NCBI RefSeq assembly: GCF_900142375.1
Contig: NZ_FRAR01000016.1
Span: 62,001-126,000 of the forward strand
DNA length: 64,000 nt
Source: Desulforamulus aeronauticus DSM 10349
GTDB lineage: Bacteria; Bacillota; Desulfotomaculia; Desulfotomaculales; Desulfotomaculaceae
Direction: 5' to 3'
Position 1 is the stretch's first letter; every line of letters begins with the position of its first letter. Under the pieces are notes generated by a model, which saw only the letters and a program-made list of their open reading frames with translations, was not told the DNA's origin and searched no databases. Below are positions 1 to 8,379 of this stretch, piece after piece. The position numbers and the translations under genes are program-made.

Positions 1-72
1 GTAATTTTTTTGTTTTTATTTGTTACCTTAGGGTGATCCATATAAATTAATGATATAAAGCGAGGGCTTGTT

Positions 73-1425
73 GTGCTGCATAAATTTAAATTCGATGGTG
101 TCCACGTGGTTGTGGATGTCCACAGTGGTGCTGTCCATGTGGTGGATGAATTAGTTTGGGAAATTCTACATATTTATGAAGACAAAACTCCTGAAGAAAT
201 AATTTCAGCAATGTCCGATAAATACTCCTTAGATCAGATCCAACAGGCACTGATTGAAATTAAAAATCTAGTTGATGAAGGCTTGTTATTCACTAAAGAT
301 TCTCAGCAAGAGGGTTACCAACCCCGGCGCGATGGAGTGGTGAAGGCCTTGTGCCTGCATGCAGCCCATGATTGTAACCTGCGCTGTAAATATTGCTTTG
401 CCGGGCAAGGTCAATTTGGTGGTCCTAGTGGTCTGCTATCTCCTGAAGTAGGCCGAGCTGCCATTGATTTTTTAATTGACCAATCAGGAAATCGAAAAAA
501 TGTAGAAATCGATTTCTTTGGCGGAGAACCCTTGCTAAATTTTAAGGTAATTAAAGAATTGGTTCCCTATGGCAATGAAAAAGCCAAGCAGGCCGGTAAA
601 AAGCTCAAATTTACCCTGACAACCAACGGTGTGTTGCTAAACCAAGAAGTTCAGCAATTCCTTTTGGATAATCAAATGGCTGCGGTGTTAAGCCTGGATG
701 GCAGACCGGAAGTACACGATGCTATGCGGCCCACACCCCGTGGTAAAGGTTCCTATGAGCAGGTGGTCAAGGCTTTCCGGGAATATGTAGAGCAACAACC
801 CCCGGCGGGGTATTATATCCGGGGCACCTTCACCCGCCATAACCTGGATTTTAGTCAGGATGTAATGCACATGGCGGAACTGGGGTTCCGGGATATTTCT
901 GTGGAACCGGTGGTGGCAGGGTTTGACACGGATTATGCCTTTCAGGAAGCAGATTTACCGTTCTTAATGGAACAGTATGAGAAGCTAACCAGACAGCTTT
1001 GGGAACGGCGAGAAGCTGGTCAACCCATAAATTTCTTCCATTTTAACATTGACCTGAGTGGTGGCCCCTGCCTACCGAAACGTCTCTCTGGCTGTGGGGC
1101 GGGCTATGAATACTTGGCTGTTACACCGGAGGGAGATTTATATCCCTGTCATCAGTTTGTGGGTAACACAGATTTCTTATTGGGAACCGTGAAAGAGGGT
1201 ATCCATAACCAAGAAATTATTGAAAACTTCCGCCAAGCACACATTTACAATAAACCGGAGTGCATAGAGTGCTGGGCGAAATTCTATTGCAGCGGCGGTT
1301 GTCATGCCAATGCCTGGGCCTTCAATAATGATTTGCTACGTCCTTATCACCTGGGCTGTCAACTGGCTCGCAAGCGTTTTGAATGTGCTATCTACTTGCA
1401 AATAAAACAGGTTGGCTTAGCATAA
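73..1425 (+). CDS. scfB: SCIFF peptide radical SAM/SPASM maturase
   Basis: Radical SAM enzyme expected to install thioether cross-links in the small Cys-rich SCIFF peptide. The CxxxCxxC cluster motif is at C101/C105/C108 (HDCNLRCKYCF) and is followed by FFGGEPLL. The C-terminal SPASM region (about residues 340-430) is rich in Cys, for example GCGAGYEY, CIECWAKFYCSGGC and LGC. The N-terminal SGAVHVVDELV stretch is typical of this maturase family and probably belongs to the peptide-recognition part. Start is GTG 73 behind AGCGAGGG (59-66). The family normally sits directly after the SCIFF peptide gene, which would lie upstream of this window. Length of 450 aa fits the family. Confidence 0.93.
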   Translation: MLHKFKFDGVHVVVDVHSGAVHVVDELVWEILHIYEDKTPEEIISAMSDKYSLDQIQQALIEIKNLVDEGLLFTKDSQQEGYQPRRDGVVKALCLHAAHDCNLRCKYCFAGQGQFGGPSGLLSPEVGRAAIDFLIDQSGNRKNVEIDFFGGEPLLNFKVIKELVPYGNEKAKQAGKKLKFTLTTNGVLLNQEVQQFLLDNQMAAVLSLDGRPEVHDAMRPTPRGKGSYEQVVKAFREYVEQQPPAGYYIRGTFTRHNLDFSQDVMHMAELGFRDISVEPVVAGFDTDYAFQEADLPFLMEQYEKLTRQLWERREAGQPINFFHFNIDLSGGPCLPKRLSGCGAGYEYLAVTPEGDLYPCHQFVGNTDFLLGTVKEGIHNQEIIENFRQAHIYNKPECIECWAKFYCSGGCHANAWAFNNDLLRPYHLGCQLARKRFECAIYLQIKQVGLA

Positions 1426-1432
1426 TAAAACA

Positions 1433-1467
1433 ACTCCGTTTCCCTTGTGGGGAGACGGAGTGCTTTG
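1433..1467 (+). terminator. Terminator after scfB
   Basis: Stem ACTCCGT/ACGGAGT (1433-1439 with 1455-1461), extended inward by TTCCC/GGGGA, then a weak T-rich stretch. It lies 8 nt after the scfB stop. Confidence 0.65.
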
Positions 1468-1607
1468 TCATACCGCTGAAAACTTTACGTAGCCGACAAT
1501 ATATGATATAATTATGACTGCCTTATTTTCCCTTTCTACGACTTATTTGCCAATTAAATAGGGGTTTCTTGGTAATAAAGGGGAGCTTTATCGAGAGGAG
1601 TTGAACC

Positions 1608-2954
1608 ATGCAAGTTCAGGATCAGTTAAGTACCTTTAAGGACTGGTTACAAAAACAACCCAAGGTATTTAAACAGGGAATGGCTGGATTTTTAGCCGTG
1701 GTGCTGTTATGCGGTATCGTTTCGATGGTTAAGACCAGTGCGGCCTGTGCGGTGGAATTAGACGGAAAAGTAGTTGCTGTTGTTAAAAACAAAGAGATGG
1801 CCCAATCTGTAGTTAACGAGTTAATGAAAGAACAACAAAAAAATGCTATTACTGTAAAGCCAGAACAAACTATTACATATAAAACCAGCAGATCTCATAA
1901 TGAGGTAGTTAGTAAAGAACAACTTCAAAAATTGCTTGCTGACCGCCTTACCTTCGAAGCAACTGCCGCAGGTATTAAGGTGCGGGGAGGTCTCAAGCTG
2001 GCGGTTAAAGATAAAGCAACCGCAGAAAAAGTACTTGAGAAGCTAAAACAATCCTATTCCATGGGTTCCGATTACAAGGTTAGTTTCAAAGAACCTGTGC
2101 AAATAGAAGAGGTTTCCCTTGCTAGCAACAAGATTTTGTCCGAAGAGACTGCTATCAAGAGGTTAAAGGGCGAGTCTGATGTTCCCAGGTATTACACCGT
2201 CAAAGAAGGAGATACTCTGTGGGATATTGCCAACTTTTTTAAAGTGAGTCCCGAAGAATTACAAGAAGCCAACCCTGGATTTACCCCAGAAACCATGCAA
2301 ATTGATCAAAAAATTAAAATGGTTGGGGCTCTGGAGCCTGTTGTTAATGTGGTCGCCACTGCTGAAACAACGGTTAAAGAAGAAACCGTACTGCCCCAGC
2401 AGGTTAAAAAGAATCCAAAACTCCCCTTTGGACAAAGCAAAGTTATTCAAGTGGGTGAAAGAGGACTTAAAGAGGTTACCTATCAAATTATCGCTGTTAA
2501 CGGCATGGAGACCGAAAGAAAGGTGCTAAATGCCAAAGTTCTTAAGGAAGCAAAAGCACAGATTGTCGAAAGAAGTGCCCAGACCATGGTGGCCTCCCGT
2601 GGCGTCAGACCAGGCGGTGCGGTGCTCTCACCCTTTGGCACAAGAAATGGACGTATGCACACCGGGGTGGATTTGGCCAGGGCCTATGGCTCAGTAGTTG
2701 GTTCTTATAATTCCGGTAAAGTAGTCCGGGCTGGCTGGTATGGAGCCTACGGCAATTGTGTAGATGTCAATCATGGTAATGGTGTTGTTACCCGTTATGC
2801 CCACTTATCCAGCATCGGTGTTTCGGTTGGGCAAACGGTTGAAAAGGGACAAGCCATTGGAAAAGTTGGATCCACCGGTAGATCCACTGGGCCGCACCTT
2901 CACTTTGAAGTTATTGTTAATGGGACTCCCAGAAATCCCCTTAACTATATATAA
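1608..2954 (+). CDS. Membrane-anchored LysM/G5/M23 peptidoglycan endopeptidase
   Basis: Cell-wall hydrolase of the M23 metallopeptidase family. One N-terminal membrane segment (about residues 24-45) anchors it. A LysM domain near 196-240 starts YYTVKEGDTLWDIA and would bind glycan. A G5-like segment around 280-325 follows (VTYQIIAVNGMETERKVL). The C-terminal M23 domain (about 335-448) keeps the zinc ligands H351 and D355 (HTGVD), H399 (AHL) and the HLHF motif at 430-433, so it should be active. RBS GAGAGGAG precedes ATG 1608. The gene is monocistronic, with terminators on both sides. Likely role is wall remodelling during growth or sporulation, by family knowledge. Confidence 0.92.
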   Translation: MQVQDQLSTFKDWLQKQPKVFKQGMAGFLAVVLLCGIVSMVKTSAACAVELDGKVVAVVKNKEMAQSVVNELMKEQQKNAITVKPEQTITYKTSRSHNEVVSKEQLQKLLADRLTFEATAAGIKVRGGLKLAVKDKATAEKVLEKLKQSYSMGSDYKVSFKEPVQIEEVSLASNKILSEETAIKRLKGESDVPRYYTVKEGDTLWDIANFFKVSPEELQEANPGFTPETMQIDQKIKMVGALEPVVNVVATAETTVKEETVLPQQVKKNPKLPFGQSKVIQVGERGLKEVTYQIIAVNGMETERKVLNAKVLKEAKAQIVERSAQTMVASRGVRPGGAVLSPFGTRNGRMHTGVDLARAYGSVVGSYNSGKVVRAGWYGAYGNCVDVNHGNGVVTRYAHLSSIGVSVGQTVEKGQAIGKVGSTGRSTGPHLHFEVIVNGTPRNPLNYI

Positions 2955-2962
2955 GACGTATG

Positions 2963-2999
2963 AAACCTCCCATATGTTTCGCGGGAGGTTTACTTTTAT
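2963..2999 (+). terminator. Terminator after the M23 gene
   Basis: Perfect 9-bp stem AAACCTCCC/GGGAGGTTT (2963-2971 with 2983-2991) followed by ACTTTTAT. Confidence 0.85.
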
Positions 3000-3056
3000 G
3001 TAAAGATTTGTTATGATTGTCCATAGCAATTAATGGAAGATCAATGAGGTGAAAAG

Positions 3057-3623
3057 ATGATCTTTAGAAGATTATCCCCCAGAGCCAAGCAAAAACGTTT
3101 GCAAAGAATTGTTATGGGAGTATTGGCGGCAGTGCTGGCCTTAGGTTTGATTGCCTCATCCATTGCATGGACTGGCGGAAGCCAAACCGAGCCTCCGAAA
3201 ACCGTAGAGGACAGAATAAAACTCCTAGAAGGACAAGCCAAGAAGAAACCAGAGGACAAAGGGGTATTGCTACCTCTAGCTGCTCATTATTCTCAGGTAG
3301 GGAAGGTTGAACAGGCCACAGAAACCTATGAAAAAGTTTTAAAACTAGACCCAAAGAATGTTTCTGTGCATCAAGAATTGTCTTTATTGTATTACACCCA
3401 GGGTAAATCTGATAAAGCTCTACAGTTATTAGAAAGTGCCCTTAAAATTGAACCCAATAACGTCGAAGTAAATTACCAGTATGCTAATGTATTAGCAGAG
3501 AAAAAGGATTACTCGGCAGCCATAACCGCTATGGAAAAGGTTACCGCTGCGGAAAAAGAAGGATCGCGGGCGGAAGCAGCAAGGAAATCGATTGAAGCTT
3601 GGAAAATGGAAGTCGGGCAGTAA
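3057..3623 (+). CDS. Membrane-anchored TPR protein
   Basis: A basic N-terminus is followed by one membrane segment (about residues 18-38) and at least three tetratricopeptide repeats (about 66-170, for example AAHYSQVGKVEQATETYEKV and LSLLYYTQGKSDKALQLLE). TPR proteins mediate protein-protein contacts; no enzymatic motif is visible. RBS GAGGTG is 6 nt before ATG 3057. It lies alone between two wall-related peptidase genes, which hints at an envelope role, but the partner is unknown. The terminator stem starts inside the last codons. Confidence 0.82.
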   Translation: MIFRRLSPRAKQKRLQRIVMGVLAAVLALGLIASSIAWTGGSQTEPPKTVEDRIKLLEGQAKKKPEDKGVLLPLAAHYSQVGKVEQATETYEKVLKLDPKNVSVHQELSLLYYTQGKSDKALQLLESALKIEPNNVEVNYQYANVLAEKKDYSAAITAMEKVTAAEKEGSRAEAARKSIEAWKMEVGQ

Positions 3624-3641
3624 TTTGGCCCGGCTTCTTTG
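3610..3641 (+). terminator. Terminator overlapping the TPR gene stop
   Basis: AAGTCGGGC (3610-3618) pairs with GCCCGGCTT (3628-3636) with one G-T wobble, then CTTT. The stop codon lies in the loop. Confidence 0.75.
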
Positions 3642-3681
3642 CACTTTCAGATAGTATAAAATTTCTATTGATGAAAGTATA

Positions 3682-3722
3682 AGAAAAACCAAGGCTTCTG
3701 TCTGTCGGCATAAGCCAAGTTT
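3682..3722. repeat. Degenerate hairpin repeat resembling that at 47789-47837
   Basis: AAACCAAGGCTT (3686-3697) and AAGCCAAGTTT (3712-3722) form an imperfect inverted repeat. The outer sequence (AGAAAAAC...GGCTT...AAGCCAAGTTT) matches the hairpin in the glycan operon near 47.8 kb, so both may be copies of one dispersed element. Confidence 0.4.
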
Positions 3723-3802
3723 CACTAATATTTCCACTAGGACTGGCACTCCTACAAAGAATATAATAGAACTAAGTAATTAGTTAGTTAGGAGGTGCCA
3801 GT

Positions 3803-4702
3803 ATGCCGCAGACTGTTCGCAGTGCAAACATATCGAAAGCTTATAAACTTATCGGTATTTCTATGGCTGCCTTACTTATTGTGGCAGCTGTTTTTATGAA
3901 ACTACCTATGACTATTCGTTCGGGAGCTTATATGGTGTTTCGAGAAAGTTTAAAGTATAAGGCAATATGGACAAGCCGCGATATGGAAACCTTACATGGC
4001 GAACATTTTATGGTTCGTTATACAACAGATAATAAAAGGGATGCCCAATTGGTTTTAAATACGGCAGAAAAATTTTATCAACCCATTGCTGATAAATACG
4101 GCTATGATGGACGGGGTAAAATCCCGGTAATTGTCTACCCTTCTCGGCCGGAACTAAACCGTAACTTCGGTTGGCCGGCCAACGAAAGTGCGATGGGAGT
4201 TTATTGGGCCGGCGTGATTCGGGTCTTATCTCCTAATGTCTGGGTTACTGAAACAGACTCTAAAGAATACCGAGATGTTTTTATAAATTCTGGACCTATG
4301 GCCCATGAATTTACCCACCTAGTGGTGGATTACATGAGCCATGGTAATTACACTCGTTGGTTCACGGAAGGGTTGGCCCAATATGAAGAATACAAACTGA
4401 CTGGCTTTGAGTTTGATGAAACAGAGGCAACACTTAATCAACCCCTTTATCCTTTAAAAGAAATGGACACCGATTTTGATAATTTGCCCAACCAGGCTTT
4501 GGCCTACCGTCAATCCTACGTGGCAGTCCGCTATATTGCCGATGTATATGGTGAAGAAGCTCTTAAAGATATCTTGCGACAACTGGCCAAGAATCAAAAG
4601 ACTGAGCAGGCTATCGCAGTTGTTTTAGGAGAGGAGTTTGATAAATTCGAAGCTAATTATCAGAGGTGGGCCTTGGAGCAAGAAGCGGTAAACCAATTGT
4701 AG
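3803..4702 (+). CDS. Membrane-anchored MA-like zinc peptidase
   Basis: Gluzincin-type peptidase. An N-terminal membrane segment (about residues 15-37) precedes an extracytoplasmic domain with HEFTH at 168-172 and the third zinc ligand E189 in RWFTEGLAQYEE, the arrangement of the peptidase MA family. RBS TTAGGAGG is 6 nt before ATG 3803. The physiological substrate is unknown; position between wall genes and murA suggests envelope maintenance. An inverted repeat covering its RBS is reported among the findings. Confidence 0.85.
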   Translation: MPQTVRSANISKAYKLIGISMAALLIVAAVFMKLPMTIRSGAYMVFRESLKYKAIWTSRDMETLHGEHFMVRYTTDNKRDAQLVLNTAEKFYQPIADKYGYDGRGKIPVIVYPSRPELNRNFGWPANESAMGVYWAGVIRVLSPNVWVTETDSKEYRDVFINSGPMAHEFTHLVVDYMSHGNYTRWFTEGLAQYEEYKLTGFEFDETEATLNQPLYPLKEMDTDFDNLPNQALAYRQSYVAVRYIADVYGEEALKDILRQLAKNQKTEQAIAVVLGEEFDKFEANYQRWALEQEAVNQL

Positions 4703-4806
4703 GCTTTTTTGGCCAGATTTTACTAACAAAGCAGGAATTAGCTAGAATTTTAGCGAATACATTCATGTTGTAACGGGGAGCGCACTATTTACAGGAGGTC
4801 AATCAG

Positions 4807-6060
4807 TTGAGCAAACTCATCATTGCAGGAGGACAACCGCTCCAGGGCAAAATAAAAATAAGTGGTGCCAAAAATGCTTCCCTCGCTATTTTATGTGGTG
4901 CTTTATTAGCGGAGGAAGAGGTAATCATAGAAAATGTTCCGGATATTAGCGATGTTCGGATTGTCTTAGAAATTCTGGGAACTATGGGTGTCAAAGTAAG
5001 CTGGTTAGCTGAGGAAGTAATATCTTTACAAAGCCCAGATCAGTTAGCAGAAGAAGCCCCATATGAGTTGGTGAAGAAGTTACGAGCTTCCAATTTATTG
5101 CTAGGGCCGATGTTAGCTCGTTATGGCAAAGCATCCGTCTCTTTACCGGGCGGTTGTAACATTGGTGTGCGCCCGATGGATTTGCATTTTAAAGGCTTAG
5201 TAGCTCTGGGCGCTGAATTGAATCTCGAAAGAGGTTCTATCCAAGGAAAAACAGGTCGTCTGTGTGGCAACATGATTTACCTGGATTTTCCCAGTGTAGG
5301 GGCTACGGAAAATATCATGATGGCAGCCTGTTTGGCCGAAGGTCAAACAATCATCGAAAATGCTGCCAAGGAACCAGAAATTGTTGACCTAGCTAACTTC
5401 CTTAATGCCCTGGGGGCTAAAGTGCGCGGTGCAGGCACAGATTTAATTAAGATCGAAGGAGTCCCTGTCCTAAAGGGTGGTCGCTATTCCGTAATACCCG
5501 ACCGGATAGAGGCAGGTACTTTTATGGTAGCGGCTGCGGCCACCAGAGGCGATGTACTTTTAGAAAATGTTATTCCCCGTCATCTAGAACCACTGAGTGC
5601 CAAGCTAAGAGAGGCTAATGTGGATGTGGAAATAGGAGAAGACTCCATCTATATTAAGGCCAGTAACTTCCCCGCTAAGAATATCGACATAAAAACCATG
5701 CCCTATCCCGGCTTCCCGACCGATATGCAGTCTCAAATGATGTCATTCCTGTCTACGGTACCGGGGCCTAGCATTATTGTGGAAAATATCTTTGAAAACC
5801 GCTTTCGGGTAGCCGATGAACTTAAACGCATGGGCGCCAACATCAAAGTAGAAGGCCGCATGGCTGTCATTGAAGGGGTTTCCTTCCTGCAGGGTGCCAA
5901 AGTAAAAGCTACCGACCTGCGGGCAGGTGCAGCTTTGGTGATTGCTGCTTTAATGGCCACGGGTGAAACTGAGATCAGTGACGTTCAATACGTTGACCGA
6001 GGCTATACCAACCTGGAACAAAAACTTACCAGCCTTGGTGCCCGTATTCGCAGAGCATAG
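4807..6060 (+). CDS. murA: UDP-N-acetylglucosamine 1-carboxyvinyltransferase
   Basis: First committed step of peptidoglycan synthesis: transfers enolpyruvate from PEP to UDP-GlcNAc in the cytoplasm. The 417-aa protein has the N-terminal SGAKNAS motif (K22) and the loop LPGGCNIGVRPMDLH with catalytic C117, the residue attacked by fosfomycin. The presence of Cys, not Asp, predicts fosfomycin sensitivity of this enzyme. Start is TTG 4807, 6 nt behind AGGAGGT. Firmicutes often carry two murA copies; this sequence alone does not show which paralog this is. Confidence 0.95.
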   Translation: MSKLIIAGGQPLQGKIKISGAKNASLAILCGALLAEEEVIIENVPDISDVRIVLEILGTMGVKVSWLAEEVISLQSPDQLAEEAPYELVKKLRASNLLLGPMLARYGKASVSLPGGCNIGVRPMDLHFKGLVALGAELNLERGSIQGKTGRLCGNMIYLDFPSVGATENIMMAACLAEGQTIIENAAKEPEIVDLANFLNALGAKVRGAGTDLIKIEGVPVLKGGRYSVIPDRIEAGTFMVAAAATRGDVLLENVIPRHLEPLSAKLREANVDVEIGEDSIYIKASNFPAKNIDIKTMPYPGFPTDMQSQMMSFLSTVPGPSIIVENIFENRFRVADELKRMGANIKVEGRMAVIEGVSFLQGAKVKATDLRAGAALVIAALMATGETEISDVQYVDRGYTNLEQKLTSLGARIRRA

Positions 6061-6088
6061 TTTTATATAAGTAAGGTAAACAATAATA

Positions 6089-6116
6089 GGGGCGTGCCAA
6101 CGGCACGCCCCTTATT
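6089..6116 (+). terminator. Terminator after murA
   Basis: Perfect 10-bp stem GGGGCGTGCC/GGCACGCCCC (6089-6098 with 6102-6111), 3-nt loop, then TTATT. The open frame of the next gene extends back into this hairpin but should not be read as coding. Confidence 0.85.
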
Positions 6117-6141
6117 CATAGGTACAAGTAAGGAGATAAAG

Positions 6142-6621
6142 ATGAAGCTATCGATTCTTACCGTGGGCAAATTGAAAGAAAAATACCTAGCTGATGGCAT
6201 TAAAGAATACCTAAAACGTCTGGGACCCTACGCCAAAGTGGATATTGTGGAAGTCCCTGACGAACCCTGCCCCGAAAATGCCCCGCCAGCCATCGAGGAA
6301 CAAATCAAACAAAAGGAGGCCGACCGCCTCCAAAAGAAACTCCGTCAGGGCACTTTTTTGATAATTCTGGACCCCAGGGGGAAAATGCTCTCCTCTGAGG
6401 AAATGGCTGATAAACTACAAACCCTAGCCCTTAATGGTCGCAGTGACATCACCTTCATCATCGGCGGTTCCCTGGGCTTGGCCCCTTCCTTAATTCAGCA
6501 GGCCGATCTACTACTATCACTCTCCAAACTAACCTTTCCGCATCAGTTAGTGAGGCTGATGTTGGCGGAGCAAGTTTATCGGTGGTTCAGGATAATGAAG
6601 GGTGAACCATATCATAAGTAA
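6142..6621 (+). CDS. rlmH: 23S rRNA (pseudouridine-1915-N3)-methyltransferase
   Basis: SPOUT-class methyltransferase acting on pseudouridine 1915 in helix 69 of 23S rRNA, on assembled ribosomes. From ATG 6142 (RBS AAGGAGA) the protein is 159 aa, exactly the family length. It has the LSILTVGKLKEKY N-terminus, the SAM-knot motif FIIGGSLGLAP, and the C-terminal LMLAEQVYRWFRIMKGEPYHK signature. An upstream in-frame extension to 6094 crosses the murA terminator and is rejected. Confidence 0.97.
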   Translation: MKLSILTVGKLKEKYLADGIKEYLKRLGPYAKVDIVEVPDEPCPENAPPAIEEQIKQKEADRLQKKLRQGTFLIILDPRGKMLSSEEMADKLQTLALNGRSDITFIIGGSLGLAPSLIQQADLLLSLSKLTFPHQLVRLMLAEQVYRWFRIMKGEPYHK

Positions 6622-6627
6622 CGACGA

Positions 6628-6660
6628 ACCGACCCTTCTAATCGAATAGAAGGGTCGGTG
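6628..6660 (+). terminator. Hairpin terminator after rlmH
   Basis: Perfect 12-bp stem ACCGACCCTTCT/AGAAGGGTCGGT (6628-6639 with 6648-6659), 8-nt loop. The T-tract is poor. Confidence 0.65.
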
Positions 6661-6838
6661 TTGGCATGGTTTTGGCTCTTAAAGTGTACAGCGAGGCTTA
6701 TAAGCTTGCGAAATGCTGATAAAACAAGTTTTTTGGGATGCAACTTAAGCTTGCTGGTTGGTGCAACTATATCTATCTTTACTTTTACCCAATTCTTTAC
6801 TCATAATAAAATCATAAATAGCAGGGAGTGATCACTGA

Positions 6839-7291
6839 ATGAAGTTTGCGGAAAAGTTGAAAAAGGAAAGAAGAGATAAAGATTGGTCTCAAGAAGAATT
6901 AGCAGAAAAACTTTTTGTAAGCAGACAATCCGTTTCAAAATGGGAGAATGGGCAAAATTATCCCAGTATTGAAATCGTTATTAAGTTAAGTGATCTCTTT
7001 GGCCTTACAATTGATGAATTATTAAGGAGTGATGAAGAGTTGAAAGAAAAAGTAATTAACGATAGTAGACAACTGGCATTCCCGAGACTCAAATTATTAT
7101 TTGATGCTTTATTTTTAATAGGCGTAGCGCTTTTAATAACTAAATTAGGAATCCTTATGCTAAATAAATTTACTCCGGTAGAAATCACTTTATATGGTGG
7201 ATCGTTATTTTGGAACTTTGGCCCTTTAATTTTAATGGTTGGTGCAGGAATTGGATCCGGTGTTGTTAAAGATAAGTATAAAGAGAAATAA
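6839..7291 (+). CDS. XRE-family HTH protein with membrane tail
   Basis: The N-terminal helix-turn-helix (about residues 5-60) reads LAEKLFVSRQSVSKWENGQN, an XRE-type DNA-binding domain. Two hydrophobic segments (about 87-107 and 118-140) follow, so the protein is probably a membrane-tethered regulator, a common Firmicutes architecture. RBS GGGAGTG precedes ATG 6839. Codon use is A+T-rich compared with rlmH, as for the neighbouring dapA, suggesting accessory DNA. The target is unknown. It converges on dapA with a shared hairpin. Confidence 0.83.
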   Translation: MKFAEKLKKERRDKDWSQEELAEKLFVSRQSVSKWENGQNYPSIEIVIKLSDLFGLTIDELLRSDEELKEKVINDSRQLAFPRLKLLFDALFLIGVALLITKLGILMLNKFTPVEITLYGGSLFWNFGPLILMVGAGIGSGVVKDKYKEK

Positions 7292-7324
7292 GATGTGAAA
7301 AAGACCCTGCCAAATGTGGGTATT

Positions 7325-7358
7325 GGGGTCAGGCAATAATGCAGGCCTGACCCCGTCT
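7325..7358. terminator. Bidirectional terminator between XRE gene and dapA
   Basis: Perfect 10-bp stem GGGGTCAGGC/GCCTGACCCC (7325-7334 with 7345-7354) between convergent genes. Confidence 0.75.
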
Positions 7359-7360
7359 CC

Positions 7361-8230
7361 CTAACAATCTGATAAAGCTTTATTCAGTTTTTCTTTCAAC
7401 TGGGAAGTAATTTCAGTTAACGGTAATCTTACTTCCGGCGAATCAATAATAGCTAATTTATTTAAACAGTACTTGATAGGCGCAGGATTAGGTTCTTCAA
7501 ATAACAAAGGAATGAAGCTATATAAACTCTTCCATGTTTCTAACGCTAATAGGTGATTGTTATTTTTTACTGCGTTAAAAACCTCAATAAATTCTTTAGT
7601 CTTTAGATGGGCTGAAGCCAGAATTCCTCCGTCACCACCTAGGGTTAGGGTAGTATAAAAGAGTGCATCCTCACCGGTTAATATAGAAAAGTTTTCAGGT
7701 GGGTTTAATAATAAATCGGTTGTCTGTTTTATATCCCCACACGAATCTTTAATTCCTACGATATTTTTTATCTCTGCTAACTTAAAAATGGTCTCATTTT
7801 CTATATTTCTGCCGGTTCTATATGGGATATTGTATATAATAATATTTAAGCTGGTTGCTTCTGAGATTTTAAGAAAATGTTCAAAAATGCCTCTTTGGCC
7901 GGGCCTATTGTAATAGGGGCATACAGATAAAATACCATTAACCTTATTTTTTTCTACTAATTTTAGCTTATGAATGACTTTATTTGTATTGTTTCCACCT
8001 AATCCAACATAAACAGGAACACGATTATTATTGTATTCCATTGTTTTTTCAATCAGCTCTTCCATTTCATACTCCGAAACAGTTGGACTTTCCCCGGTTG
8101 TGCCTAATGGAATAAGTCCACTAACACCTTGGCTTATATAATAGTCAATCATTTTTTTATAGGAAGTAAAATCAATTTGGTCATTTTTAAAAGGTGTTAC
8201 TAATGGCACTAATACTCCTTCAATCTTCAT
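7361..8230 (-). CDS. dapA: 4-hydroxy-tetrahydrodipicolinate synthase
   Basis: Condenses pyruvate with aspartate semialdehyde in the lysine/diaminopimelate/dipicolinate branch. The 289-aa TIM barrel keeps the Schiff-base lysine K161 (GIKDSCGD), Y133 (IIYNIPYRTG), R138 and the T44/T45 pair in GTTGES. It is A+T-rich and stands alone, without other lysine genes, divergent from a LysR regulator 149 bp away. It may therefore be an accessory copy, possibly feeding spore dipicolinate. Related class I lyases such as N-acetylneuraminate lyase are less likely given the R138 motif. Confidence 0.9.
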   Translation of the reverse strand: MKIEGVLVPLVTPFKNDQIDFTSYKKMIDYYISQGVSGLIPLGTTGESPTVSEYEMEELIEKTMEYNNNRVPVYVGLGGNNTNKVIHKLKLVEKNKVNGILSVCPYYNRPGQRGIFEHFLKISEATSLNIIIYNIPYRTGRNIENETIFKLAEIKNIVGIKDSCGDIKQTTDLLLNPPENFSILTGEDALFYTTLTLGGDGGILASAHLKTKEFIEVFNAVKNNNHLLALETWKSLYSFIPLLFEEPNPAPIKYCLNKLAIIDSPEVRLPLTEITSQLKEKLNKALSDC

Positions 8231-8379
8231 GGTATCCCCTCCATTAAATTCATCCAGAAAGATTAATTTAGTCTGTAGACTTTTATTATGAAAAACTATA
8301 ACATAAGGGACGAAATCAGTAAAATTAATTAATACGATGGATTTAATCGAAAAAAATGATCATTTCCTAGGAGAACTTT

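Noticed and set aside
1-72. Search for the SCIFF peptide gene before scfB
   Set aside because: The 72 bp before scfB contain no Cys-rich frame; the gene is probably outside the window.
6094-6141. Upstream extension of rlmH
   Set aside because: It lies in the murA terminator hairpin, and the ATG at 6142 has a good RBS and gives the standard 159 aa.
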